Shown: positions 23,707 to 30,365 of the stretch, one piece after another | Position numbering within the stretch: position 1 is the stretch's first letter | Layout: each line of letters begins with the position of its first letter | Assembly: GCA_021199655.1 (NCBI GenBank) | Contig: JAJQHQ010000046.1 | Span: forward strand, 11,931 to 45,265 | From: Lachnospiraceae bacterium | GTDB lineage: Bacteria > Bacillota > Clostridia > Lachnospirales > Lachnospiraceae | DNA length: 33,335 nucleotides | Direction of reading: 5' to 3' | The notes under the pieces: model-generated | Databases searched by the model: none | Seen by the model: only the letters and a program-made list of their open reading frames with translations | Told to the model about the DNA's origin: nothing | Made by a program: the position numbers and the translations under genes

Positions 23707-24552
23707 TTACGAGAACAACGACAAAAAGACCCCATCTTCCATATCGTTAATGTTATAAAGATGCTGCATAGTGTTAAATGTTTCTTCGAGGTTTCTTCTT
23801 GCACTGCGCCAACCACCGCCATCTGTCACCCACACAAACTCAACACCGACAACGTCTCGTGCTTCTTCCGCTATCATCTTATAGCTTCTGGCGGTTTCGT
23901 TGAGTTTGGATCCACCACTTCCATAGAAGTTAGTTTCAATGACATAGATAGTTCTATCCGTTTTTACAACGAAGTCCCAGCGTTTTGTGGATGTTCCTTC
24001 GGCAGAAATCGCAGATAGGTCAACTCCCCAATTTTTTTCGATTTCAGTTATATACATCTCTTTGTAGTATTCTGTGCCGGTCTGTTTGATAAACCCCTCA
24101 ACAAGATCCTCCATTTGGTGACCGCCACGGTTCTTTCTGCCGTTGCTATCAAGCCCTGTTTCAATACCAAGAACGTAATCAACAAGGTTATTGACGAGGT
24201 GGTTTGCAATCAGATCCAACAGACCTGTTTTTCTCATAAATTCCATATATTGTGCAACGGAATAGTTCATTCTATTGAAATCAAAAAGGAATGCTCCTTC
24301 TGAATCCTGTGCGTATATTTCACTTTGGCGAACTGCCAACAGTGTAGGGATACACTTCAGTGTCTCCGGATATCGTTTAAGCAAAGCTGCAAAATCTGCC
24401 TCAATGTTTTTTGATCCAATGAGAGAATTCATAATGTTGAGTTCAATTCTTATGCCCTCAACGTTGGCATACACCTTTTCAAAATCAACGTAATAATTGT
24501 AATTATTAATGCTTGGTCTCATCTTTCCAAGCCATTCGTTAAAATTCCTCAT
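23707..24552 (-). CDS. Type II restriction endonuclease, DpnII/MboI family (GATC)
   Basis: Cuts unmethylated 5'-GATC DNA. The 281-residue protein aligns along its whole length with DpnII as I remember it: RNFNEWL near the start, VYANVEGIRIELNIMNSLIG, GSKNIEADF, NHLVNNLVDYVLGIETGLDS, NGRKNRGG, then the nuclease core RWDFVVKTD (Asp 193) and VIETNFYGSGGSKLNETARS (Glu 206), and WVTDGGGW. It overlaps the preceding methyltransferase gene by 14 bp, as in the DpnII cassette. Composition is AT-rich, unlike the housekeeping part, and suggests acquisition. Confidence in GATC specificity is high because both cognate methyltransferase types precede it. Confidence 0.95.
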   Translation of the reverse strand: MRNFNEWLGKMRPSINNYNYYVDFEKVYANVEGIRIELNIMNSLIGSKNIEADFAALLKRYPETLKCIPTLLAVRQSEIYAQDSEGAFLFDFNRMNYSVAQYMEFMRKTGLLDLIANHLVNNLVDYVLGIETGLDSNGRKNRGGHQMEDLVEGFIKQTGTEYYKEMYITEIEKNWGVDLSAISAEGTSTKRWDFVVKTDRTIYVIETNFYGSGGSKLNETARSYKMIAEEARDVVGVEFVWVTDGGGWRSARRNLEETFNTMQHLYNINDMEDGVFLSLFS

Positions 24553-25336
24553 GAAAAACCTCCTGCTGTAATCTTCTTATCGAAAGTTCAATATACTCCT
24601 CGACATTATCGATACCAATGTACTTCCTTCCCAGCATCTTCGCCGCAACACCAGTGGTAGAACTGCCGCAAAACGGATCTAATACTACCGCGCTGGGATT
24701 AGTAGATGCTTCAATTATCCTTTTTAGAAGATACACCGGTTTTTGGGTGGGATGCTTTCCATACACTTTTTCCTTCTGTGGTGTTAGCGGTCCGGTCCAA
24801 ACATCCTTCATTTGCTTCCCACCGTTTTGCTGCTTCATCAGTTGGTAGTTGAATAAGTGCTTTGATTTTTTCTCGTCCTTTTGAGCCCACAGTATGGTCT
24901 CTGTACTGTGAGTGAAACATCTGCAAGCGAGATTCGGTGGCGGATTAGTCTTTTGCCAAGTAATGTTGTTAATGATTTTAAAGCCTTCTTGCTCTAAAGC
25001 CATACCGATGCTGTAAATGTTATGCAGCGTACCGCTTATCCATATTGTTCCATTCGGAGAAAGGACATCTCTGCAGAGGCGAATCCATTTTCTATTGAAA
25101 GCATGTTTTTCAGATAAAGAGGATATCTTGTCCCAGTCACCTTTGTTGACAGAAACCATTTGTCCGGCGTGGCAGGTGATTCCATCATTGCTTAAGAAGT
25201 ACGGCGGATCAGCAAAAACCATATCTACAGATGATGGGGTCAACTTTTTGAGAACTGAAAAAGTATCTCCTAAGAAGAGCATTTCAGTTTCTGTACAATA
25301 ATATGGAGAAATTCTACCTTTAATTAGTTCTCTCAT
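24539..25336 (-). CDS. DpnA-type adenine DNA methyltransferase (second GATC methylase)
   Basis: 265-residue beta-class amino-methyltransferase. The catalytic motif is FADPPYFLSNDG (residues 41-52), placed before the SAM-binding motif DPFCGSSTTGVAA near the C-terminus; this order defines the class. KHPTQKPVYLLKRII is the usual segment before the SAM motif. By analogy with DpnA (M2.DpnII) it methylates adenine in GATC and can act on single-stranded DNA, protecting DNA that enters by transformation or conjugation. It starts 13 bp after the Dam-like gene, with GAGG plus GTGACTT before the ATG, and overlaps the nuclease gene. Confidence 0.93.
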   Translation of the reverse strand: MRELIKGRISPYYCTETEMLFLGDTFSVLKKLTPSSVDMVFADPPYFLSNDGITCHAGQMVSVNKGDWDKISSLSEKHAFNRKWIRLCRDVLSPNGTIWISGTLHNIYSIGMALEQEGFKIINNITWQKTNPPPNLACRCFTHSTETILWAQKDEKKSKHLFNYQLMKQQNGGKQMKDVWTGPLTPQKEKVYGKHPTQKPVYLLKRIIEASTNPSAVVLDPFCGSSTTGVAAKMLGRKYIGIDNVEEYIELSIRRLQQEVFHEEF

Positions 25337-25349
25337 AAGTCACCTCCTC

Positions 25350-26180
25350 TCAGTAATTTGTGATAATTACTTCTTTCCCATATCGCTTCGATGCATCGCT
25401 GTTGATAGCTCTTCTGACATCAACACGGTCTATAGTAAACCCGCTATATAATTCATGTACAAGCGGAACATCGTGATTGCTCAGCATAACTTTTACGTCT
25501 TGGTCGGATAGTCTTCTGTAGAGTGCCGCTAACCGCTTATGGTCTTCAAGCGAAAAACCCTCCTTGGTATAATCAGTAAAATTAGCAGTTTCGTCAATCG
25601 GCACATAAGGAGAATCAAAATATACAAAGTCGCCCGGTTGGGCATCGAAACAAGCATTCTCAAAATCCCCTTGACGAATTTCAACCTCTTTAGTTCTCAA
25701 GTAGAGTCCAATATTTCTTAAGTTTGCAGCATCAATTGAGACTCCACCTTTTTTGTTGTTGTACGGCACGTTAAATAAACCTTTGCTATTAACTCGATAC
25801 AGCCCATTAAAGCAATGCTTGTTTATCCAGATCATGAGTGCAGCGCATTCAGGGTCCAACTCGTGGGCCTTGATTTTTGCGTTATATGCATCACGAGTTG
25901 CCATGTACCGCTCTTTGTCACACGGTTCAGCATCAAGCTCATTGACTGCAGCAATAACGGCCTCTGCATCAATTTTGAGTTGCCTGTAAACATTAAGAAG
26001 CTGTTCGTTAGTATCATTGATAACCGCACTTTCAGACTGTAGGTCAAGGAGTAGCGCACCTCCCCCTATGAACGGTTCATAATATCTTCCGTAAGCCGCA
26101 GGCACACGTGCTTCCAATCTATCAAGTAATTGCTTTTTTCCACCGGCCCATTTCACAAATGGTCCTGTTTTAAATTTCAT
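25350..26180 (-). CDS. Dam-type adenine DNA methyltransferase (DpnM-like)
   Basis: 276-residue alpha-class N6-adenine methyltransferase that protects double-stranded GATC. Motifs: FVKWAGGKKQLLDRL (8-22, SAM site), YYEPFIGGGALLLDL (33-47), NDTNEQLLNVY, and the catalytic YFDSPYVPI (187-195), where DSPY replaces the usual DPPY; this substitution is tolerated in several Dam relatives. GGAGG lies eight bases before the ATG. It is the first gene of the three-gene GATC cassette, with an inverted repeat in its upstream region. Confidence 0.95.
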   Translation of the reverse strand: MKFKTGPFVKWAGGKKQLLDRLEARVPAAYGRYYEPFIGGGALLLDLQSESAVINDTNEQLLNVYRQLKIDAEAVIAAVNELDAEPCDKERYMATRDAYNAKIKAHELDPECAALMIWINKHCFNGLYRVNSKGLFNVPYNNKKGGVSIDAANLRNIGLYLRTKEVEIRQGDFENACFDAQPGDFVYFDSPYVPIDETANFTDYTKEGFSLEDHKRLAALYRRLSDQDVKVMLSNHDVPLVHELYSGFTIDRVDVRRAINSDASKRYGKEVIITNY

Positions 26181-26196
26181 GATGGTTTCCTCCTAA

Positions 26197-26258
26197 TTTC
26201 AAATTGGGTCATAGTATAGATGCCATACCTTTTCTCATTTATCAAGCCCAATTCGAAA
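26197..26258. promoter_or_regulatory. 12-bp inverted repeat before the GATC cassette, possible operator
   Basis: TTTCAAATTGGG (26197-26208) and CCCAATTCGAAA (26247-26258) are complementary at 11 of 12 positions and 38 bp apart. They flank the only stretch that can hold a promoter for the Dam-like gene. The left arm overlaps the bases just before its GGAGG. A regulator binding both arms, or an mRNA hairpin that hides the ribosome site, would delay or limit the methylase/nuclease genes. Both uses are inferred. Confidence 0.45.
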
Positions 26259-26299
26259 TATATTTTTTGAACTTTTTGTTTCTGGATTATAGCTCATTA

Positions 26300-26968
26300 T
26301 CACTGCCTGTCCATCCGTCGGATGTCATAGACAAATTGCTTCTGAAAATAGAAAGCATGGTTTTTATTCGATACATATCGTCCGTACACACGTGAATATA
26401 TCGGATGGTAGTTGCCTCTTGCATCACGAGCATCTTTACTACGAACCTGAATATGAGTCCCATTTGATGTATGGATAAAGCCATCTGGACTGTTTTCAAT
26501 ATGATATCGGAGTTGTTCGCAAATTGAGTAGTAGTCGTTGCGCCAAATCTCCTTTAACGGTAAAAACCTCTGTTGTGATAAATCGATATGTACGCTGGGT
26601 AAAAACATCCAGTCTTCAGGCCTGCCATCTTTGCAGACTGGTACATAAAGAATGTTGCTTATCTTCTCATAAAGGTGCGTTTGCTCAAATGTCTTCTCTT
26701 GAATCAATTCATCGATAACGCTACTTATCTGCGTTATGAAAACTGTCTCTTTCGGATTTCCTGCTGCATCGCATTTATTCGTTTTTAATTCACCATCATC
26801 AAAATCCAAATTAGTGCTTGAAAGATGCATCCCAAGAGACAACTCAAGCAACTGCCCGGTTTTCCCCTTATTGATAATAATCATGTTCATATCAGCCGGG
26901 GAGAAAAGATCTCCAAACTTGATTCCGGCAAGTTCATTAAACCGTCGACACGCTTCTTCCAGTCTCAT
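26300..26968 (-). CDS. MutH/Sau3AI-family GATC nuclease, single domain
   Basis: 222 residues. The catalytic region reads KGKTGQLLELSLGMHL (Glu 42), followed by LDFDDGELKTNK, with the Asp cluster at 55-58, Glu 60 and Lys 62. This is the E..D..E-x-K pattern of MutH and of each half of Sau3AI. MutH nicks the unmethylated strand at hemimethylated GATC, and Sau3AI (two such domains) cuts GATC. A single domain here could be a nickase or a dimeric endonuclease. The start (ATG 26968) has GGAGG seven bases upstream and is 2 bp after the preceding stop. Its spacing D-x4-E is shorter than in E. coli MutH. Confidence 0.85.
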   Translation of the reverse strand: MRLEEACRRFNELAGIKFGDLFSPADMNMIIINKGKTGQLLELSLGMHLSSTNLDFDDGELKTNKCDAAGNPKETVFITQISSVIDELIQEKTFEQTHLYEKISNILYVPVCKDGRPEDWMFLPSVHIDLSQQRFLPLKEIWRNDYYSICEQLRYHIENSPDGFIHTSNGTHIQVRSKDARDARGNYHPIYSRVYGRYVSNKNHAFYFQKQFVYDIRRMDRQ

Positions 26969-26970
26969 AA

Positions 26971-27513
26971 TTACACCTCCGTATTCACTGGAGGCACTAA
27001 CCCCCATGTCATGTTTCTGCCAGAATAGTTCCAGTAACGAATGTCCTGCTCAATAAACAACCACTTTATAGCCTTGAGAATGTGGTCCACCGGTAATCCG
27101 GTATTGAAATGAATCGCCTCCATTTCATCATCGGAAACATCCTCACATTCAAATACCCGTCTTAACAACCCGTGGAGACGAGTATACATTTCTTCGTTTT
27201 CTGCTTTTTTCGCTTGTAAATCTACGCCTAAGTCCTCGTGCTTAGGGAAGTTCCTTCTTCGCTGTCCCGGCAAAGCATAGTTGGCGTTTTCAACGCATAC
27301 GAGAAAATCAAATCCATTGTGAAGATTTGCCGGTCGCTGCAGATAAACGCGATCTCCGGAACTAAGTGTTTCTACAAAATAAATGTATTTGGATGCATCC
27401 TCTCCGTTTCCAGTTCCCGGAGTCTCAGCAGCAAAAGTATCAACCACTCGCATCCGAACTTCATTTCTTGAACCACTATTCGAGAAGAATTTTGTTATTT
27501 CATACCTTGGCAT
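26971..27513 (-). CDS. Unrecognised 180-aa protein coupled to the MutH-like nuclease
   Basis: I do not recognise the family. The N-terminal half (1-80) looks like beta-strands (KYIYFVETLSSGDRVYLQRP, GFDFLVCVENANYA). Residues 90-115 are charged (KHEDLGVDLQAKKAENEEMY). The C-terminal 75 residues, with helices, IHFNTGLPVDHILKAIKWLF and the wing-like RYWNYSGRNMTWGLVPP, read like a winged-helix DNA-binding domain. The stop is 2 bp before the nuclease start, so they are co-translated, and the protein may guide or hold back the nuclease. ATG 27513 has GGAGG five bases upstream. The alternative start at 27555 has no such site. Confidence 0.75.
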   Translation of the reverse strand: MPRYEITKFFSNSGSRNEVRMRVVDTFAAETPGTGNGEDASKYIYFVETLSSGDRVYLQRPANLHNGFDFLVCVENANYALPGQRRRNFPKHEDLGVDLQAKKAENEEMYTRLHGLLRRVFECEDVSDDEMEAIHFNTGLPVDHILKAIKWLFIEQDIRYWNYSGRNMTWGLVPPVNTEV

Positions 27514-27577
27514 ATGTTCCTCCTTAAACCCCTCGTTCTTCACAAAGACGAGCAATATCTTGCCACCCCATGCCTCG

Positions 27578-27626
27578 CATGAAATGTTGCTTCACGAACA
27601 GGGATGTTCTCAATCAACATTTCATG
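27578..27626. repeat. Nested 12-bp inverted repeat
   Basis: CATGAAATGTTG (27578-27589) and CAACATTTCATG (27615-27626) are perfect inverted repeats, and inside them GAACA pairs with TGTTC. Rightward the stem is followed by GATTTTTCC. It lies between the broken genes and the winged-helix/MutH pair, in a stretch with no intact gene. Confidence 0.65.
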
Positions 27627-27644
27627 GATTTTTCCTTTCAAGAG

Positions 27645-27690
27645 AGATACAGCCTGCTGTCACACAGCAGGTCCCTTTGTGTATCTTTTT
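27645..27690 (+). terminator. Strong hairpin with T tract on the plus strand
   Basis: AGATACA (27645-27651) pairs with TGTATCT (27680-27686). Inside, CCTGCTGT/ACAGCAGG forms a perfect 8-bp stem with a CAC loop. TTTT follows. The T tract makes it a terminator for rightward transcription, although no rightward gene precedes it here; it may end antisense transcription or be left over from a lost gene. Confidence 0.5.
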
Positions 27691-27880
27691 ATTTAGTTAC
27701 CGTTCCGCTCTTGATGTGGTAACTGATACCACGCTCATTACAAAATGCTTATTACCTCTGCAGTCCTTTCATTGAAAAACTGTTTGTGTTGGACAAAAGC
27801 AGTAACTTTGGTACCGCAATTCATCCGACCGAATATAATCTGGTCAACAAAGCTCACTTCCTCTGGCAAAACTTGTGAGT
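27689..27880 (-). pseudogene. Frameshifted C-terminal fragment of a second three-Cys radical SAM gene
   Basis: The minus strand reads EEVSFVDQIIFGRMNCGT.. then ..QFFNERTAEVI, closely like VSFADKIIFGRTNYNK.. and ..HFYNKCAEEVI in the intact gene just upstream. After EVIS the frame runs into a stop. One base over it continues as FCNERGISYHIKSGTVTK and stops at 27689, against FCEKHNIAYYIKAKTMTD in the intact copy. So the last 60 or so residues of a diverged paralogue survive, with one frameshift. It is not a simple tandem duplication, because identity is only about half. Confidence 0.7.
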
Positions 27881-27958
27881 CTTGGTTGATTTATCTTCAA
27901 GCAGCAGGTCAAGCACACACGCGACCGGGTAGCTGCTGATATCTATCAGTCTATCCAA
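27854..27958 (-). pseudogene. N-terminal fragment of a possible DNA methylase-like gene
   Basis: A GGAGG about 11 bases before TTG 27958 opens LDRLIDISSYPVACVLDLLL followed by EDKSTK, then runs out of frame into the radical SAM remnant and stops. The DRLxDISxYPxxxVLxLLLEDKTT pattern resembles the start of methylase-type proteins on clostridial mobile elements, as I remember them. The ribosome site and codon pattern are good, so this looks like a real gene start cut off by a recombination junction near 27875. Confidence 0.4.
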
Positions 27959-28014
27959 CAGAGGACACGCCTCCTTTCTGAAATCTGTAGTAACCGTTTC
28001 TGAAACCGCAACGA

Positions 28015-28791
28015 TTACTCATCTGTCATCGTTTTTGCTTTTATATAATATGCGATGTTATGTTTCTCGCAGAAGGCGATGACTTCCTCTGCGCATTTAT
28101 TATAAAAATGCTTGTTTTCTTTATAAGCAGAAACCGTTTTGTTATAATTTGTCCTGCCAAAAATAATCTTGTCCGCAAAGCTAACGGATTCAAGAATTGC
28201 ACCAAGGCTCTGATTTATCAGATTCGGCGTGGGATAAGGTTCTATGCTTACCCATGTATTGCATCCTGCTTCGTGAAGAGCTTTTAACGCAGCAAGCCTA
28301 TCCGCATATGGTACCGCACCCGGTTCCGTCTTTTCACGATAATCCTCATCGAGAGAAATTAGTGTGATTCCGTATTCGTTCTCGCAGTATAGGTCTTTTA
28401 ATTCAATCGGCAGTAGGCCTTTTGTGAGGACGCAGCATTTTATATGGTCCGCATTCAATCTCCTTATGGCTGCCAAGCTCATTTCCTGAATCTCAGGGTA
28501 TCCATACATAAACGGATCGGTAGTAAAGCAAAGTTGTACAGACTGTATCTTGTCTTTGAACCTGGGGATTTCCCTATCAAGCAATTCGAGAGTATTGGAT
28601 ACAAGAAACGGGCGGCACCACTCCTCGTAGTTTTTAACCTGCCCAAATCGCTTTTTAAGCAAATAGGCATAGCACGGATACTTACATCCGTGCGAACATC
28701 CGAGTACATGATTCATTGTATAATCTCCATACTCGACACCTGTCTGATAGAGCATACTTTTTCTTTCTATGTATCCTGCCACTTTCATCAT
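28015..28791 (-). CDS. SPL-type radical SAM protein with C-x3-C-x3-C motif (three-Cys-motif protein)
   Basis: 258 residues resembling the spore-photoproduct-lyase-like radical SAM group. The cluster motif is GCSHGCKYPCYAY, Cys at 32, 36 and 40: C-x3-C-x3-C, one residue longer than the canonical C-x3-C-x2-C. Following segments fit the barrel: QLCFTTDPFMYGYPEIQ, CCVLTKG, ISLDEDYREKTEPGAVPYADRLAALKAL, WVSIEPYPTPN, DKIIFGRTNYNK. A [4Fe-4S]-dependent reaction on DNA, RNA or a base is likely by family, but the substrate is unknown. The start overlaps the TcmP stop by 4 bp (ATGA), so the two are coupled. A frameshifted relative lies just downstream. Confidence 0.85.
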   Translation of the reverse strand: MMKVAGYIERKSMLYQTGVEYGDYTMNHVLGCSHGCKYPCYAYLLKKRFGQVKNYEEWCRPFLVSNTLELLDREIPRFKDKIQSVQLCFTTDPFMYGYPEIQEMSLAAIRRLNADHIKCCVLTKGLLPIELKDLYCENEYGITLISLDEDYREKTEPGAVPYADRLAALKALHEAGCNTWVSIEPYPTPNLINQSLGAILESVSFADKIIFGRTNYNKTVSAYKENKHFYNKCAEEVIAFCEKHNIAYYIKAKTMTDE

Positions 28792-29999
28792 TTCACCCAC
28801 CTTACTGATACAGTCTTGCCGTGACCTTCTGTCATGAAAGCTGATGGCTTACCTTTTTCCGTTAAACTCGGGCTTCGCATAACTTCAAGTCGCTTGTCCT
28901 TCTCTAAATTCTTCAACACTTTAGCAATCTCTCCAGATTTACATATCGCACCATACTTCACATAAAATACAGCCTCCGCCTCGGTAAGCGAAGTCCATGT
29001 GTCACACTGTGAAAAATGTTCGACTACACGTTCTCTTATTGCTTCATCGTCTATTATCTGATTATTGAAGTCTTGCTGGAAAAGTGTCATCTGTCCACCG
29101 GTTTGTATGTCCTTCAAGAGTTGCCATCGGTTACACATATTATCAGCCATCAACACGCACCCATCCGGATGATTTGTTGCATGAATCATTCTGTATTTCG
29201 GATGCTGGTTCTGTTGGATACGAATCGGCATATTCAGGACATATGTATAGCTTTCACTCAATCGCTGGCAATATTGCTCTGAAAAGTACTCTTCAGCTTT
29301 ATAACCGTCAATTTCGCCCCTCTTATAGTGCGTGATAATTTCCTTCCAGTAATCGCCTCCGGCTATACGGTTTAAAGCCTCAATCGACTTATCACTCGCA
29401 TCTAATACGGTTGGATCATACTCAATAAGTTCATCAAAAAAACCACTGTCATCGATTTTAAACTTTGTACCCATAGCGTTGCATGCCTCTCGGATAAATC
29501 CGAAAGAGTTCATATTAATCAGCAATTCTATACTGTTGAATTTCCCGCTGGCAAAAGAATCAAACTTCGAGCAATCAAGCGCCTTTATTCCATATGGGTC
29601 TATATACAAAAATACATTACAACCATTCTTGTATTTTAAGAGTTCGTCGATAGTATCCTCGTATGAACCAGAAACAATCTTTACGCCAGGGTACGCGCTC
29701 AGATTTGTTTTTAAGTCACTTGCATAATTCAAATCAATAAATGCTGGAGCAATCTTAAGACGCCCACTCATAGTTGATGCATTTAGCCCTTGATTCATAA
29801 TATCAAGTGCAATAAGCGGCGAACCCTGTTTACCGTCATCGAATTTCCCTTTTCCGGCAAAGCAGTCAATATAAACTAATGGTTTACCTGTATGTAAAAT
29901 CTTCGCCACATAAGGCTTTAAATAGCAGCCCAGCAGTTGGTCTTTGACTTCAGACCACGGCTTCTTTTCTACGAAAAAGTCATCATTCTTTTTTGCCAT
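28788..29999 (-). CDS. tcmP: Three-Cys-motif partner protein TcmP
   Basis: 403 residues matching the TcmP family, named for its constant pairing with a three-Cys-motif protein, as here. The N-terminus has PWSEVKDQLLGCYLKPYVAK and VYIDCFAGKGKFDDGKQGSP (42-61), then an acidic strand end FIDLN, then VSGSYEDT and VFLYIDPYGIKALD (129-142). This order (D-x-F-A-G-x-G, acidic residue, D-P-Y) looks like a Rossmann methyltransferase, close to the RlmJ/D12 kind, so a methyltransferase-type fold is my inference. The C-terminus has a winged-helix-like stretch (AIRERVVEHFSQ to EKDKRLEVM). The biochemical role of the family is not known to me. GAGGTG lies seven bases before the ATG. Confidence 0.85.
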   Translation of the reverse strand: MAKKNDDFFVEKKPWSEVKDQLLGCYLKPYVAKILHTGKPLVYIDCFAGKGKFDDGKQGSPLIALDIMNQGLNASTMSGRLKIAPAFIDLNYASDLKTNLSAYPGVKIVSGSYEDTIDELLKYKNGCNVFLYIDPYGIKALDCSKFDSFASGKFNSIELLINMNSFGFIREACNAMGTKFKIDDSGFFDELIEYDPTVLDASDKSIEALNRIAGGDYWKEIITHYKRGEIDGYKAEEYFSEQYCQRLSESYTYVLNMPIRIQQNQHPKYRMIHATNHPDGCVLMADNMCNRWQLLKDIQTGGQMTLFQQDFNNQIIDDEAIRERVVEHFSQCDTWTSLTEAEAVFYVKYGAICKSGEIAKVLKNLEKDKRLEVMRSPSLTEKGKPSAFMTEGHGKTVSVRWVK

Positions 30000-30026
30000 A
30001 TGTGTTCACCTCTCTCTGCTTTTTAT

Positions 30027-30365
30027 CTAATAAAACGGAAGACCGTCTGAATCAAAAGGAACTTCTTCATCCTCTTGTGAGGTTTGGACTTCCGTATAGG
30101 GTCTCAGTAATTTTTCTTTTAATAACATAGTCGGTTGTCCACAAAATTCACAGTATCTGGCGTTGCCCACGTTCCTATGAATCTGAAACGGTCCTTCCTG
30201 ATTTCCATATTCATCACGTTCATAGTCGCCTTCACATTCGTTGTATACATTGAAACCACAGATACGGCAATATTTTGCATTATCAGAGTACTGCTCATTA
30301 CCACATCTTGGACACTTTATAAATCTGAGGTTTCCGTCCACCTCGTAGCCATCGTTATAAATCAT
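30027..30365 (-). CDS. Double zinc-ribbon protein
   Basis: 112 residues. A complete zinc ribbon is formed by CPRC (18-21) and CRIC (33-36), and a further pair, CEFC, lies at 72-75, with Cys 44 as a possible extra ligand. The C-terminus is acidic (QTSQEDEEVPFDSD). Such small ribbons mediate protein or nucleic acid contact. The ribbon resembles those in the ImmA/IrrE protein encoded just upstream (KYCRICG against THCRICG), so the two may have come from one protein or contact the same partner. The ATG lies 11 bp inside the end of that gene, and the TcmP gene follows after 27 bp. Confidence 0.75.
   Translation of the reverse strand: MIYNDGYEVDGNLRFIKCPRCGNEQYSDNAKYCRICGFNVYNECEGDYERDEYGNQEGPFQIHRNVGNARYCEFCGQPTMLLKEKLLRPYTEVQTSQEDEEVPFDSDGLPFY

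Noticed and set aside
27524-27580. 18-codon frame MRGMGWQDIARLCEERGV on the minus strand
   Set aside because: It overlaps the inverted repeat and has no ribosome site; it might be a gene remnant but there is too little to name.
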